DNA of 64,000 nucleotides from Desarmillaria ectypa (GCA_030407005.1 JAUDYN010000016.1:84015-148014), one strand, 5' to 3'. Shown: positions 18,301 to 30,730, numbered from the stretch's first letter. Notes: generated by a model from the sequence alone, not told the origin. Numbers and translations are program-made.

Positions 18301-19528
18301 CTTCCCCTTTTGGGCTCTTTTCCTTTCCCACTGAGCTTGAAGGTCTCAAGCAGCCTCAGCTTTGGCGATTTCTTGATGAATTTGTTGAATGTGCTGTTCT
18401 TTCTCAGCTAGTTCACTTCTAGGCACTTGTACAATCTCTGCCTGCTCCTGCAAATAGAGTACCACCACCCTGATAGGGGTGATAGCTGGGTTGTTGGACT
18501 TGCACTGGTGGTGAGTCTGGAAGGGTTGGGGTTGCCTAACTGGGGTGTTGGGCAGATACTGTGGATAGAATATATTTTGAGGCTGGGAGAATTTCAGCCT
18601 GCCATAGTAGCCTGATGGGTGTGTAAGGCTACTAAAATTGGGCTCCATGCCCCACCTATTCTCTCCTCTCTAGGTCCTGGAGAGTGTGTCCCAATATACA
18701 CCACTCCTCCATTGTTCTTGGTCATAACCCAGGGGCCAGGTCTCTGGCTGCGTGCAGGTAAAGCTCACAAAATCTGTTGGCCCAAATGCAGGCATGAATG
18801 TTGGGGCCTGGATTAGGCCCTCATACTGGGTTGCCCCTGTTGAGGGCGAACCACTCATCCATTTCTGGCCTAATTCAGGGCCAAGCAGTTCTGGCCTCCA
18901 CATCAGTGCACTGTAGCTCCCAGGCAGCGGTCCTGAAGGGGCAGAATAGACCCCTGTTGATGTCTGAAAGCTTGGGCCACTTGTAATCAGCTCTGTTGAT
19001 ATTGAAGGGGCTGTCAGCAGCAAGAGGAGGGGTTGAGGTTTTGTCAGAGGAGTTATCATTGTGGATCTCAATGAGGGGGAGGGATGAGGAGGAGTTTGTT
19101 CCTCCACTGGGCCAAGAGCTTCACTCCTGGGTTTTGATGGCCCAGGGGCCATAAGGATGGGTTCAGGGATGAGTATTCTCCATCTGGGTACTGTTGTTGT
19201 GTCCTATTGTTGCATGGGTGGGACAGGTGGGCAGGGTGTAGGGGGGAGAGAGGGACTCTCAGCAGTGGATCATAGCCCATACATTCCACAGGTGTTCTGG
19301 CATGAGGGAGGTGGGTTATTCCACCCCATTTTTGGTGTCAGTGTGGGACCCATTGCATGTTGGGAACTCCTCAGAGGAATTTGTGAAGTGAGCCCAGAGG
19401 TAGGGGAGGTTTTCTTGGACTTTGATGTCCAAACTTGTGGCTGCCACTCTCATGGCTTCTGGTCATCAGATGACATGAAGAGGGTGACAAGGAGGGCAAG
19501 GGGGAAGTTGGGGTTGGGGGTTTCTTTG
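15383..19528 (-). pseudogene. Element Y, gag, protease and start of RT, decayed
   Basis: Minus-strand relic. From right to left: gag N-terminal Pro-rich part (WMSGSPSTGATQ; GYYGRLKFSQPQNIFYP); capsid (PPKPFKGEHNDIECFIGDC; FKGAAKDWWVYKRP); CCHC knuckle region about 17360-17390; gag stop and tRNA-like hairpin (17206-17240); the pol N-terminus; protease (VLLDSGCTGSSINRSYVQQH, about 16030); and the RT start up to ENLESG at 15383, where Z inserted. Numerous TGA/TAG/TAA stops, mostly where Z has CGA, CAG or TGG. CpG is nearly absent. Confidence 0.88.
17206..17240 (-). promoter_or_regulatory. tRNA-like hairpin at the Y gag stop
   Basis: Minus strand: stop TAG (17240-17238), then GGTTGA, C, AAGGG, loop TTTGATTC, CCCTT, G, a bulged C and TCAACC. 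Geometry is identical to 10076-10108 in Z, including the position of the one-base bulge and the 8-nt loop. Confidence 0.7.
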
Positions 19529-19660
19529 TCAGCTTAAACATGCTCTAATCTCTTCTTCATAAGCTAGTATGGACAAGGTGGTGAATATCACCAATAGGAT
19601 TGCACCACCAATGGTGGTGCTGAGTGTTATCACTTGCTGGTTTTTTCTTTCTTCAGGCAT
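19529..19660 (-). CDS. Y ORF0: small transmembrane peptide upstream of gag
   Basis: 43 codons from ATG 19660: MPEERKNQQV start, hydrophobic helix (TIGGAILLVIFTTLSILAY), then EEEIRACLS and stop. It remains uninterrupted although the neighbouring gag and pol frames are full of stops; its short length makes that weak evidence of constraint. Homologous in position and pattern to ORF0 of Z and X. Confidence 0.5.
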   Translation of the reverse strand: MPEERKNQQVITLSTTIGGAILLVIFTTLSILAYEEEIRACLS

Positions 19661-19707
19661 ATGTTTTGTGCTTTGTCATGTCTAGTGTTGATGAAGTAGT
19701 TTGGGAA

Positions 19708-19720
19708 ATCTTCCAACTAA
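19708..19720 (-). other. Self-priming primer-binding site of Y
   Basis: TTAGTTGGAAGAT on the minus strand, adjacent to the 5' LTR, is the exact complement of ATCTTCCAACTAA in the Y LTR (3693-3705). Confidence 0.78.
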
Positions 19721-20102
19721 GGTTAGGACCTCATTCTCACATGATCTTGGGATCGAGTGCAACTCTTGGGCTGTCTCATGTTCAGACAGTCACCTGTAAT
19801 AAGAGTGTGGCACAGATCTTTGGATAGGTGAAGAAGAGTATATTGTTTAAGTTTAGTTGGAAGATGGAGAATATACATGATAAGTGTCCTACTTATATAC
19901 TACAACTAGGAGACTAATAATAGTGTTTGTCTGTGTGTATATGGTTCATGAACCAGATGGTTGCAGTGCAAGCTGAGTGTTTTCATGTTCAGGTGATGGA
20001 ATTCAAATGACAGCATGAGAGAATCGATGGTGTTATCAATGAATGAGTGACAATAGCGATAAGATGTTGTGATAAGATATGGAAAATGGAAAAATCATAA
20101 CA
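19721..20102 (-). repeat. 5' LTR of element Y (382 bp)
   Basis: Reverse-oriented partner of 3456-3837, equal length. The expected terminal T is G at 19721. Outer flank AGCTG (minus, 20107-20103) matches GGCTG at 3838-3842 with one transition. Confidence 0.88.
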
Positions 20103-21256
20103 CAGCTGGCCAGACTTGTAACTTGAATGCTAGCAGGTCTAAATACTGCCACTAGTAAACAATGGATGCTACTAGCAGACCAAAAACAGGAGCAGAGGAC
20201 ACAGATCTCATGAAGTTCTGTCACTAGCAAACTAGACTGAGCATAAAATGCCTAAGTCAGGATAACTAGTCACATGGCAATCTTGAAACAGGACTTAGAA
20301 ATAAATTAGGAATGGATTAACCTTGAGCCTAGATCTGACTATAGCAATATAGATCTCTTATGATCGATACTAGTGTAGCTGGACTGCACCCTCAATCATG
20401 ATCAGATAACTGTTACAGGCACCAATATCTGGATATTCCTATAACCGCATTACTAGAGCATGTAGTTGGGCCAAGGGTGCGGAAAAACTGACTGTGGAGT
20501 CTCTAGACTGATCATTTGAAAAGAAAACAGACTAGACCAACTATTGCGTGATTATTCACCATTATTCATGACTAGCCAAGAAATCCTTACCAATATACCC
20601 TATACCCAGATGATATTTATAGTTCTGCCTCAGTAGTATATAAGTAGGAGGATGGGCACTCGTGCAAGGCAGGAAAGCTATCCCTGCAGTTGAGCCCTCA
20701 CTGGTAGTAACTGGTGTCCCCAACTAAAGGCTTTTGTGCTTAACCTTGATGAAGTGATTAACAGTTGCTAAGCCACCCATAGTATTGCATTGAATTGAAG
20801 TTCCTTAGAGTCACTGTTGTGTCCTGCAAAGGTCCAGAGTGTTTTGAAGTTAGTTCAAGCAAAGTTCTTGGAGTTGTAGTTTATTCTTAGGCTAAGAGTG
20901 CAACTAGTCAAGTGTTTATCACTTGTAGGAAGCAGTATAGGGCCAAGAGCGCCACCAGTCTGAAGCAGTTTCAGTCAGAATAAGCACAGTAGCTCAAACC
21001 AAGTCACTCTTTATCCAATTGTGTCTTACCCACCCCACTAGTATGAGTAGTACTTTGTATAACTCACTAGTAATGAATAAAACATCTTTAATACAACTGT
21101 ACTTGATTATTGAAGTCTGCAGAATGCTTCCATTGTACTCAAAAGCACCTGAATTCAATATTGGTGATTAAGTGTAGAGTAGTAAGAGATTTAGTGTGAT
21201 TGGTGTTCATTTCCATTCCCTAATTCTTTTGTCACTCGCTGTTACCAAGCACATCA
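20103..21256 (+). repeat. Remainder of the W2 LTR, interrupted by Y
   Basis: Matches W1 from about 4215 to its end at ACCAAGCACATCA. CpG-poor, older than W1. Its first about 190 bp are the inverted fragment 3838-4026. Confidence 0.85.
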
Positions 21257-24200
21257 ATGGGGGTACCCAATCACATGTGGTATAAACCACTTGGAGTCGA
21301 CTGGACATTATGTGCTATCCATATGGCAAAGAACTTGGCTATTGCCAAAGCTGCTCTCTCTACCTGGGTTCATCCCAAATGACTCGGAGAGATCACCAAC
21401 AAGCTTGTTCACAGCTTACAGATTGGAGAAAGCAATGCTTGAGAGCAGCTTTACAAACTCCACAAACTGATTCAGTATATCCATGGTACCAAAAGTTCCA
21501 GATGGAACTTCCTGGTGGATATCCAACTTGCCCTGTGTATGGGGAAGAAAACTCTAATTACCAGGGCATTGATTGATAGTGGCTGCACTGGTAGCTCTAT
21601 CAATTGGTCTTACATTCCCCAGCACAACTTAGACACCTAAAAATCTGCATCTCCCATCCCAGTGTACAATGCAGGTGGAACCCACAACAAGGCAGGCAAT
21701 ATTACTGAGTTTGTGGAGCTCAGAATGATCATTGGTGATCATACTGAACAAATTGATTTAGAAGTCACTGACCTCAGCTCCAAAACAGTCTACTTGGGTC
21801 ATGACTGGCTAAAACACCATAACCCATTGATCAATTGGAAGACAGAAAAGATGATTTTTGGACACTGCCAATGTGTAAAAAATCAAATTCCACTTCCCAA
21901 TGCAGACAATGAAGATGCATGGGATGAAGAACTAGAGGAAGGAGAAACTATTCTTGCTATCAATATGCAAGAAGAACTCACCATTCGGGCAGTACACCAC
22001 ACTAATGAACTAGCTGCTGCCACCAATGCTGAAAAACCAAAGAAAATGTTTGAGGAGATGGTACCTTCTCAGTATCAAAGCTTTAGAGACTTGTTCTCAA
22101 AAGAAAGCTTTGATGAATTACCAGAACAAAAGCCTTGGGACCACACTATTGAGTTGGTACCCAATGCCAAGGCCACATTGGACTGTAAAGTCTATCCACT
22201 CAATCAAAATGAGCAAGAACAGCTGGATAAGTTCCTCAATGAGAACTTAGACTCAGGATGGATTCACCCTTTGAAATCCCCTTTCACTTCTCCCTTCTTC
22301 TTTGTCAAGAAGAAAGATGGTTCCCTATATCCTGTTCAAGATTACCAAAAATTGAATGAGATGATGATCAAGAATTGATATCCCCTTTCTCTTATTTCTG
22401 AACTCATCAACAAGTTATATGGAGCTAAATATTTCTCCAAGTTAGATGTCAGGTGCAGGTATAACAATATACACATCTGAGGAGATGATGAAGAAAAAGC
22501 TGCATTTAGAACTAATCAAGGGCTCTTTGAGCCTACAGTTGTGTTCTTTGGCCTTACAAATTCACTAGCCACTTTTCAGTGGATGATGAATGACATCTTC
22601 AAAGATCTCATTGCTAGAGGAAAAGTGACCATTTACCTCAATGACATTCTCATCTTTACCAAGAATCTAGAAGAACATCAACATATTGTTTGGCAGATAC
22701 TCCAATGACTCAGAGAAAACAAGCTGTTCCTCAAAGCAGAGAAATGTGAGTTCAAGGTACTTGAAACAGAATACCTTGGCATGATCATTAGCAAAGATGC
22801 TATTGGCATGGATCCCATCAAAATTTCCAGAATTGCCAAATGGCCAACTCCAACCAAGAAAAAGGAATTACAGTCATTTTTAGGATTCACAAACTTTTAT
22901 TGAAAGTTTATCCACAACTATTCCAAAATCATCCGACCCCTTATGCAGTTAACAGGGAATAATGAGTGGCAATGGGGGTTAGAGCAAGAAAAGGTGTTTT
23001 TACAGCTCAAGATGCAGATGACAACAGATGTTGTACTCACAATGCCCTCAAATGATGGGAAATTCCGAGTCGAGGCAGACTCTAGTGACAGAGCAATTGG
23101 CACCATCCTCAGTCAGGAACAGAGTGGGAATGGAGGCCAGTGGCCTTTATGTCTAAAGCATTAATGGCTACAGAATGCAACTACAAAATCTACAATAAGG
23201 AGTTGTTAGCCATTATGCTCGCCCTAGAGGAGTGGCGCCATTATCTCATGGGCACCAAGGAAACCATGGAAATCTGGACAGATCACCAGAACCTCCAATA
23301 TTTCCACAAGCTGCAGAAGTTAAACCACCAACAAGTGTGATGGGTAACTGAGTTGGCAGAGTACCACTTTACTCTCCAACACAAGGCAGGAATATCCAAT
23401 AAAAAGGCTGACCTACTCAGTCATCAAGATGACCATGATCAGGGGAAGCAGGATAACCAAGACGTAATTGTGCTTTTCCCCAAACATTTCCATGCCCTTG
23501 TTCTACCTACAGCAGATAAACAAACTGAGGATATAAGAGATGCTACACAACACAAGGACCAGTGGGATCAGGGAATTGCCAAGTCCCTTGACCACGAAAG
23601 AGGAATCACACAGAAGAACAGAATCCTGTACTACAATGGATGAATCTATATTCCCCAAAATGAAGTTCTTCGAGGAGAAATCATCGCTGGCTGCCATGAT
23701 CATATCATGGCAGGATACCCAGGCATCACCAAAACCTCAGAGTTGATACTCAGAGAATACTGGTGTCCAAAGATGAAAAAGAATGTCAAAACCCATGTTA
23801 AAGGATGCAAAACATGTCAAAGGACTAAAAGCAACACCCAAGCCAAGGCTGCTCCTCTTCATCCAAATGCAATCCCAACATCCTCTTGGACCCACATCTC
23901 CATCAATATGATCACCGGATTACCAGAGTCAGATGGCTATGATGCTCTTCTGGTCATTGTAGATCAATTCTCCAAAGTGATCACTCCAGTGGCATGCCAT
24001 GAAGAACTATCATCAGAAGGATGGGCATGAATTCTTTGCGACCATGTCTATGCAAAGCATGGAATGCCACAAGTCATTATTTTGGACTGGGGACCCCAAT
24101 TCATCTCGATATTTATGAAGGAACTATACTGGATGTTGAACATCATGCAAAATGCCTCCACAGCTTATCACCCTCAAACAGATGGACAGACAGAACATGT

Positions 24201-25193
24201 CAACCAGGAGATTGAGAAATATCTCCAGATATCTATCAATCATCAACAAACCGACTGGAATGAATGGCTACCCCTTGCAGAGTTTGCACACAACAACTGG
24301 ATCCACTCAGCTATGGGAAAAAGCCCCTTCATGACCATGTATGGCCAAAATCCCCAAGTTGTTCCAAACTTGACTCAAGAAACTCCTTTCACCAATCTGA
24401 CAGCCATGGAATTCACAGAAACTATGGCCCAGGTCCATAAGGAGGTACACGACACCTTGGAAAAGGCGGCGATGCAAATGCACAATATGATAAAAGGAAA
24501 CAACAGACACAGGATTACCATGTTGGGGATAAGGTATGGCTCAATACAGCCAACCTCCATCTCCCATGACCCAAGAAAAAACTCGACAACAAACAAACAG
24601 GACCATTCATAATACTCAAGAAAGCAGGTGTCACAGCTTACAAGTTAAAGCTACTGCCTCATTGGAAGATTCACCCCTGTTTCAATGAGAAGTTGTTGAC
24701 TCCTTACATTGCACCTTCATTTCTGAATCAACAACAACCACCACCTCCACCTCCAGATCTCATTGACAGTCAAGAAGAATATGAAATCAAAGAGGTACTA
24801 GACTCATGCACCTGACAGGTTCGCACCAAGAAGGGGCAACCATCCAAGTTAGTCATGGACTACTTGGTCAAATGGAAAGGATAGACAAGGGAACACAATT
24901 CCTGAGTCTGAGACACTGAGATGGCTAACACCATGGAAGTGATTAGGGAGTATGAAGCAAACATTAACTGAGCCATACACACCACCAAAATCTTAACCAA
25001 GGAAAAAGCCATAACCCAGATACTTGATCACAAATACTCAGAAAACAGCAACATCGCATACCTCACCCAACAAAAAGATGGACTCAAGAAATAGATCATT
25101 AACCCAGATAAAGACCTATGGAAGGCTCTCATTGATCAGTATTGGATCAATCAAGCTGAATCGCAACTTGAAGCCCCAGGAGAAGAACCTTAG
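21257..25193 (+). pseudogene. Element U: decayed pol (protease to chromodomain)
   Basis: A further relative of X, Y and Z, lacking its 5' LTR and gag; it begins in the pol N-terminus (HMWYKPLGVDWT), directly after the W2 LTR end. Visible: protease (ALIDSGCTGSSI), a 238-codon intact stretch (21662-22378) through the start of RT, RT (YLNDILIF instead of YLDD), RNase H (FRVEADSSDRAIG), integrase HHCC (GCKTCQRT) and core, chromodomain (YLVKWKG followed by a stop), C-terminal module. Stops are frequent, mostly at ancestral CGA/CAG/TGG codons. Loss of the RT Asp (LDD to LND) also rules out activity. Confidence 0.88.
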
Positions 25194-25226
25194 CAGTCGG
25201 GATGACTGCTTTAAACAAGGGGGTGA
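25192..25226 (+). promoter_or_regulatory. pol-stop hairpin and polypurine tract of U
   Basis: Stem AGCAGTC/GACTGCT (25192-25210, loop GGGAT), then AAACAAGGGGGTGA before the LTR. Confidence 0.7.
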
Positions 25227-25625
25227 TGTTATGATTTTTCCACATTATCTTATCTTATCTTATCTGATCCTGCATCTTATCACATTTCATCCCTAAAGCA
25301 TCATCATTTCCACCAACAACTGTCTACCCTATAACATTTCACCAGTTGCAAACTGTCTCACCATGGTTGGACCATAGTCACACAATTCAACTTGTTTCAT
25401 ATGGACACACTATCATTTCACCTAATAATAGATGAACAGTTCAGTATATAAGTAGAGTAGTTTTCATACTTACTCTCTATCTTTTGACTAAACTTAAACA
25501 ATATACCACCTTCTGCACACATCCAAAGATCTAGCAGCTCTCATACAAAGGGTGATTGTCCGAACACGAGACAGCCCACGAGTAGCTCCCGATCCCAAGA
25601 TCACGTGTCAGGTCGGGTCCTAACA
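25227..25625 (+). repeat. 3' LTR of element U (399 bp)
   Basis: TGTTATGATTTTTCC to GGTCCTAACA. TATA box near 25445, and at 34 nt the predicted self-primer ATCTTTTGACTAA (25479-25491). Its 5' partner is not in the window. The five bases CCCAT follow. Confidence 0.85.
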
Positions 25626-25969
25626 CCCATACCCCAAGTAATCCTTCCACCAGTCTTTGAAATGGCTCATTGGCTTGCAAGATGAGCTATTTCAACATTG
25701 ATTTCTTGATCTCAAGCCTTGTTGCTCAAAGGGAGGAGTTGTCTTCACATGCTCTCATTGGTCCTAGAGCTAGGTGGGGTCGTGCCGAGAGGAGATAAGA
25801 GTCTGTGAAGAGAAAACGAAGTAATAACTGAAGGGACAATAGTAGAGAAGAAAGACACGTAGCAAATCTAATAAGGAAGTACAAGCCAGCGAGCCTGAGA
25901 CGTTAAGTCTACAAGCGAGGTAACTCATACTACCACAACAACTACTCACAGTAGGATCTAAATTTGTTG
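25626..25969. other. Unassigned stretch between U and T1
   Basis: About 340 bp with no recognisable gene. It probably belongs to the host T1 element or older repeat sequence, since the T1 pol frame appears to continue from its right end. Confidence 0.35.
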
Positions 25970-27646
25970 CATCAGAGATGCCACAGTCCAACAAATTCAT
26001 GGAGAAAATATCATTGCAACAACTTGTCTCCTAACTGCTCAAACCCATTCGCTTTTAGTAGGACTGTCACCTGAGGAGTTGGCTACTTGGCGAGCAGCTT
26101 ATCTTATAGACCAGCATTTCCATGAGGTTCTTCAATCTTTGCAGGATCCAAAGTCTAATGTCACTCCCACATTTCCTCAGTATTTCTATTCAGATGAAGG
26201 ACTTTTATACTTTGAAGATAGCTTGGGAAATAACAGACTATGCATTCCGAAATCGCTCCAACTTCAAGTCATAGATCAAGTTCACAACTCCCTTACTGAA
26301 TCGGCACACAGTGGTTATCACAAGTGCTATAATGGCCTCGCCGCTATGCACTACTGGCCCGGTATGTCTAGGGACCTCAAGAAGTATATTGCCACTTGCG
26401 ACAGATGTCAGAAATCAAAACCTAGACGACACGGACCTATCGGACTCCTTCAACCTATACCAATACCGACGCGACCCTTCGAAGTCGTTTCAATGGACTT
26501 CATTCCGGAATTACCCAACTCTTCAGGGTACGACAACGTATTGGTAATTGTGGATAAACTCACTAAATACGGCATCTTTGTTCCTTGCACCACGGCCATC
26601 TCTGAAGACGCCACCACTCGATTATTCTTCCAACACGTGGCGTCAAAATTCGGAATCCCCGCTCAAGTTATAACCGACCGAGATTCGAGATGGAGACACA
26701 GTTTTTGGAAAGAATTGTGCAAGCTTATGGGAATGAAGCGAGCTCTTACTACAGCACATCATCCACAAGCTGATGGACAAACGGAGATTCTCAACCAAGG
26801 ATTGGAAATTGCCCTACGCGCCTATGTTGGCCCTAAAAGGGATGATTGTCATCGGCACCTAGATGATCTCGCTTTCTCATACAATTGTACGCCACATAGC
26901 AGCACTGGATATAAACCAGCCTACTTGTTATTTGGATTCACGCCCACTACAGAGTCTACAATGTTAGCCACACCCGAGTATATTCTTCGAGACCTAGGAG
27001 ACCCAGTAGGAAGTGGAGGAATTCAGACGGTGTACACCTTACTCATGAGAATGACAAAGCAGTGGACATGGCGGAACAATTCGAAGCTGAGCGAACACTC
27101 GCAAAGGAAGCACTGAAGTTGAGTCAGGCATATCAACAAAAATACTATAATCAAGGACGGCTACTCTCAGAATTCAATGAGGGAGACCAAGTAGTTTTGA
27201 ATCCTCATTCCCTTGAGCTCTTGAAGGATGTAAAGGGAAGGGGAAAGAAATTGTTGATGCGATACGATGGTCCTTTTGAGATCATTCGGAAAATCAGTCC
27301 GGTTACTTATCAGCTCAGATTACCAGCGTCTTATGGAATCCATCCGATCCTGAACATCGCACATTTGGAAAAATACTCCGCACCTCCTCCAGAATTCGGA
27401 ATTCGACCAATCAAGAATATGGCTCGCGCAGACTTTGAAGAACTACCAGAGGTTGAAGTTGAGAAGATAGTCGGGGAGAAAATGTTCAAGATTCCAGGAA
27501 AGCACTGACGAGTCAAGAAATATCGTGTTTGATGGGTGGGATTGCCGGAAGATGAGGATGAATGGAAGACAAAGGAGTTAAGGAATGCGCCACACATTCT
27601 AGAAACCTGGTTAAAATCGCAAATCAGCACCAGTAACGAGGGGTAA
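25970..27646 (+). pseudogene. Element T1: 3' part of a different chromoviral pol (integrase and chromodomain)
   Basis: A second gypsy lineage, distinct in sequence from X/Y/Z/U. Integrase zinc region (HSGYHKCYNGLAAMHYWPGM; CDRCQKSKPRR), core (VSMDFIPELPNSSGYDNVLV; VITDRDSRW; HHPQADGQTEILNQ), a frameshift near 27050-27065, then the C-terminal part (NEGDQVVLNPHSL; YDGPFEIIRKISPVTYQL; HPILNIAHLEKY) and a chromodomain-like end (EVEKIVGEK ... WVGLPEDEDEWKTKELRN) with two stops (near 27506 and 27531). Protease and RT are absent, so it is 5'-truncated. Confidence 0.88.
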
Positions 27647-28305
27647 TTACCTCACGACAAATCCTCTATTGTATACATTCAAATAATTCACGCCCTTCGG
27701 TCCAAAGTGTCAATGTAATTCCCGATAGCTTAATCCTCAGCCTCGTGCATTACTTCGTTCCACATCATCCTGTCTTCTAAAGACCTAAAACTCGCATCCA
27801 TTCCAAAGAATATCTAATTTTTAGAAGGTCTACTATTACCTCTTCTGCCACCGCCACCGTTAACCATACCACTACTGACACCCTTTGCATCTCACCGTTT
27901 ACCACCCCATCTTGCTCGCATTCTTTGAGAATATTCTCAAGAATAACTCTGTCTTCTTGGACATCCTCGACAAGCACATCGCCAACATTGCTGCGTGGTT
28001 GCACTTTCCCTCTGATCCCGCTACTCAGGCATAAATTTTTTCGACAGCCTGCCTCGTTTGATCACCAATTTCTTCCTGGAAGATGACGCCTCCTCCACTG
28101 TTGGATCCCATCGTCGTCGATCCTTATGTCTCCAATGACCTTGAATAACGACGACGATTTTGACTTCAACATGAAGGACAAGGATGGATATCACCTACAT
28201 GATGGACAATCTATCCCTTACCGATTAAATATATTTGTGCTTTACTGTCTTCTTTCTACTTACAAAATTCTATTCTCTCCAGGCAAGTGTAGACTGGGGG
28301 GGCTT
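27647..28305 (+). other. T1 post-pol region up to its LTR
   Basis: About 660 bp without a convincing ORF. It ends in the purine-rich AGACTGGGGGGGCT right before the LTR, the likely polypurine tract. A Pro/Thr-rich translation stretch (27780-28020) may be the remnant of an extra ORF. Confidence 0.4.
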
Positions 28306-28705
28306 TGTTATGGATATTTACTAGTTTCTATATTTAGTCTTCACTTTCCTGACCTTTCTTTTCATTTCGACGTAACGTAGGAAATTTCTCGACGTTTCTT
28401 CTCTAAATTTCCTCTAGTAAGTTCTAGGATAATGCCATAGTACTTAACCTGTACGAAAATGCCTGAAAGGGCATCTGAAATCTACCTTGTAAAACTCCAC
28501 TACTTTGTGTGAACCTTGGGTGATTGAGTTCGACTACGCCTAGCGCTTGTTGGATATTTATAGCTACGCCTAGCGCTTGCTAGACCTACTCGGGTTCCTA
28601 CGTAGGTAATCGAACTTACAACTCTGTTCTCTATTCTTCATATCATAGACTATATTCGAGTTGTACTTAGCTCGTACATTGTCTATGCTACCCTTATTCT
28701 CAACA
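28306..28705 (+). repeat. 3' LTR of T1 (400 bp)
   Basis: TGTTATGGATATTTAC to TTATTCTCAACA. Contains two copies of TACGCCTAGCGCTT 30 bp apart (28535-28548, 28565-28578). Followed by GTGAG. Confidence 0.75.
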
Positions 28706-29672
28706 GTGAGGTTTATATTTCATGATGCAGTGGTTGAAAAATATATACCTTTCGATTGGTAGATATTATTCCACTGCATGGTCCAATGGGGAATGCGGGA
28801 GTAGTAGAGCGAGATGAACTGATGTCGACCCGTGAGTAAAAGAAAGCGCATTCATTGACAGCCATAATTTCAATAATGAGTACTCCAGACGCGTGGTTGC
28901 CCATACCGGTAGCTATACTGCGCTATGGTAAACTCTCAGGGTGAGGATTATTTCTAATATCCACATCGTCGTAAAGTGAGATCCAAGAGTCAAAAATAGC
29001 CCAATGATGTTCCAGAAATCAACAGCCACAGGTTGGTATACTGAGCTATTCAGTCGAAGCGTTGAGATAATGGTGGAAAGAAGAATAGATCTAGAGAGCG
29101 TGTCAAGATCTTCCCTAGCGACACGCATTTTAGGGAAGGACTCGGGAGCATTGCATATCTTCTGTTGTTCATAGCGTAGTTTTGAATTATAGCATCCATT
29201 CATCTAGCGAACTTCGAGACGCGGTTCCAACTTCCAACGACAGAACAGTCAATCAGTTTTAATTGTATTGGACGAACAACGATTCAGCGCGCATTTCCAC
29301 GTAATAGTAACTGACTACATACCATGTGGCTACTTACACTATTACTCGAGAACTCGACATCTAGTAGTACCAAAATATCGCATTTCGTCAGGTCAGAATA
29401 TGGGCACCGGTATCAAGCATCGCATTGAAACTGGCACCCTCGGTGCGAATTAATTATGACCAAGTCACTGAAGGATTACCCTACTTATGCATATCCTCGC
29501 CTCTGAGCCCCGTAAATAACAATTACCGTGTCTGAAGTACCATTATATTTCGAAAACCATGCGCTCGCCCAGGCTCATGGTTGAACAGAATGGCGTCGCA
29601 ATATAAAGGGAATAAATTCAATGTTTATTACAGCGAACATCTTTCGCCCAACTATAGAACATGTTCCTTCAG
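28706..29672. other. Intergenic, nothing recognised
   Basis: About 970 bp between the T1 LTR and the nuclease gene. Only short chance ORFs; no repeat or RNA gene seen. Confidence 0.5.
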
Positions 29673-30680
29673 TCAGCCAATACGCTGCAGGTAAGGCGCG
29701 CTGGAATCAAGGGCAGCGCAAGCACCCGGAGTGATAGGTTCTGCATAATTTATCATAAGCAGTGTATTTGACCGAACTATCGTATCAGTGCGTACCTCCC
29801 TGTTCGCCAGCGCAAAAATGAGCTATATTTTCATCCAGGAATGGTACATTCACAATACGAATTTCCGCATGCTAGATGGCGATTTCAGAGGAGAACAGAG
29901 ATAATAAAAGAAGAAAACATACATCTACATTATCCTGTAGGACATGTCCTGGGCGCTGAGAACCTCTGTTCTGTGAAACATTTGTCAGCATCGTATACAG
30001 GTAATTCACATCAGAAGAGAAGTCTACGTTAATGAAGTTACCCCAAGAAGACCCGGATCCTGTAGATTCTTGTCAGACTACAAAAAGTTGTTTGTAGGCA
30101 GTAGAAAACCCCACCGCCATTGTCTGCAGAAGGAATACATCTCGTAACAGCGTGAGCGCCTCCGCCATCGGAACCAGCCCAAGGCCACTCATCGCACTGA
30201 TAGCCAGCGACATGGCCAACCTGACGGGTGTGCTTGTTATCTACTGCGTCGAAAGAATTTCAAAGAGGCCTCATACCCGAGTGCTGCACCGGTTCGGATC
30301 GACATTTCCGCAACTGTTGCTGCCACGATTATGGTTCGCAGCAGGTCGGTTCGGTGCTACAGCGCGGGGTCCATTGTTACCTGGTGAAATGATTTCAATT
30401 TCTCCGAAAAATCGTTAAGAGTCGTCCAAGACGCACAATACCAGGAGTAGCCTATCGCATCGTTGACGGTCATCAGTATAAAAGGGACGCTTAAGCATAG
30501 GAGATACCCACATATATTCTCGGCAGATTGAGGGTATTCATCGTAATCGATCTCGAAGATGGGAAGATCGCGCTTTACGCCTGCAGGCCATGAACCGTTA
30601 AAACCAGTAGATGGCTCCACAGGCAGCGCATTGACTGTTACAAGAGAAAGACAGAGAGTGATGAAGATAATACTGAGCAT
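29673..30680 (-). CDS. Secreted NucA/NucB-type deoxyribonuclease domain protein
   Basis: Signal peptide at the start (MLSIIFITLCLSLVTVNALP), then the mature chain. The NucA/NucB signature is read across exons: CDEWPWAGSDGGGAH, TRCIPSADNGE, GSGSSWGNFI, which parallels the DEWP, EGG and PS-DN-G-GSW pattern of the Bacillus NucB nuclease. Likely introns: one between about 30500 and 30400 (border unclear), one after CSTR (about 45 nt ending in AACAAG), one after DNG (about 50 nt), and two near the 3' end, giving a final exon EPITPGACAALDSS to a TGA at 29673-29675. A TATA-like box (ATATATATAG, 30731-30740) lies about 50 nt upstream. Related fungal proteins are extracellular and thought to cut DNA. 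The domain call is fairly firm; the exon model is tentative. Confidence 0.7.
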
Positions 30681-30730
30681 AGTAAACCAGAGAGAATCAA
30701 GTCTGAAGCTCTAGGGAATTAGAGAACCAC

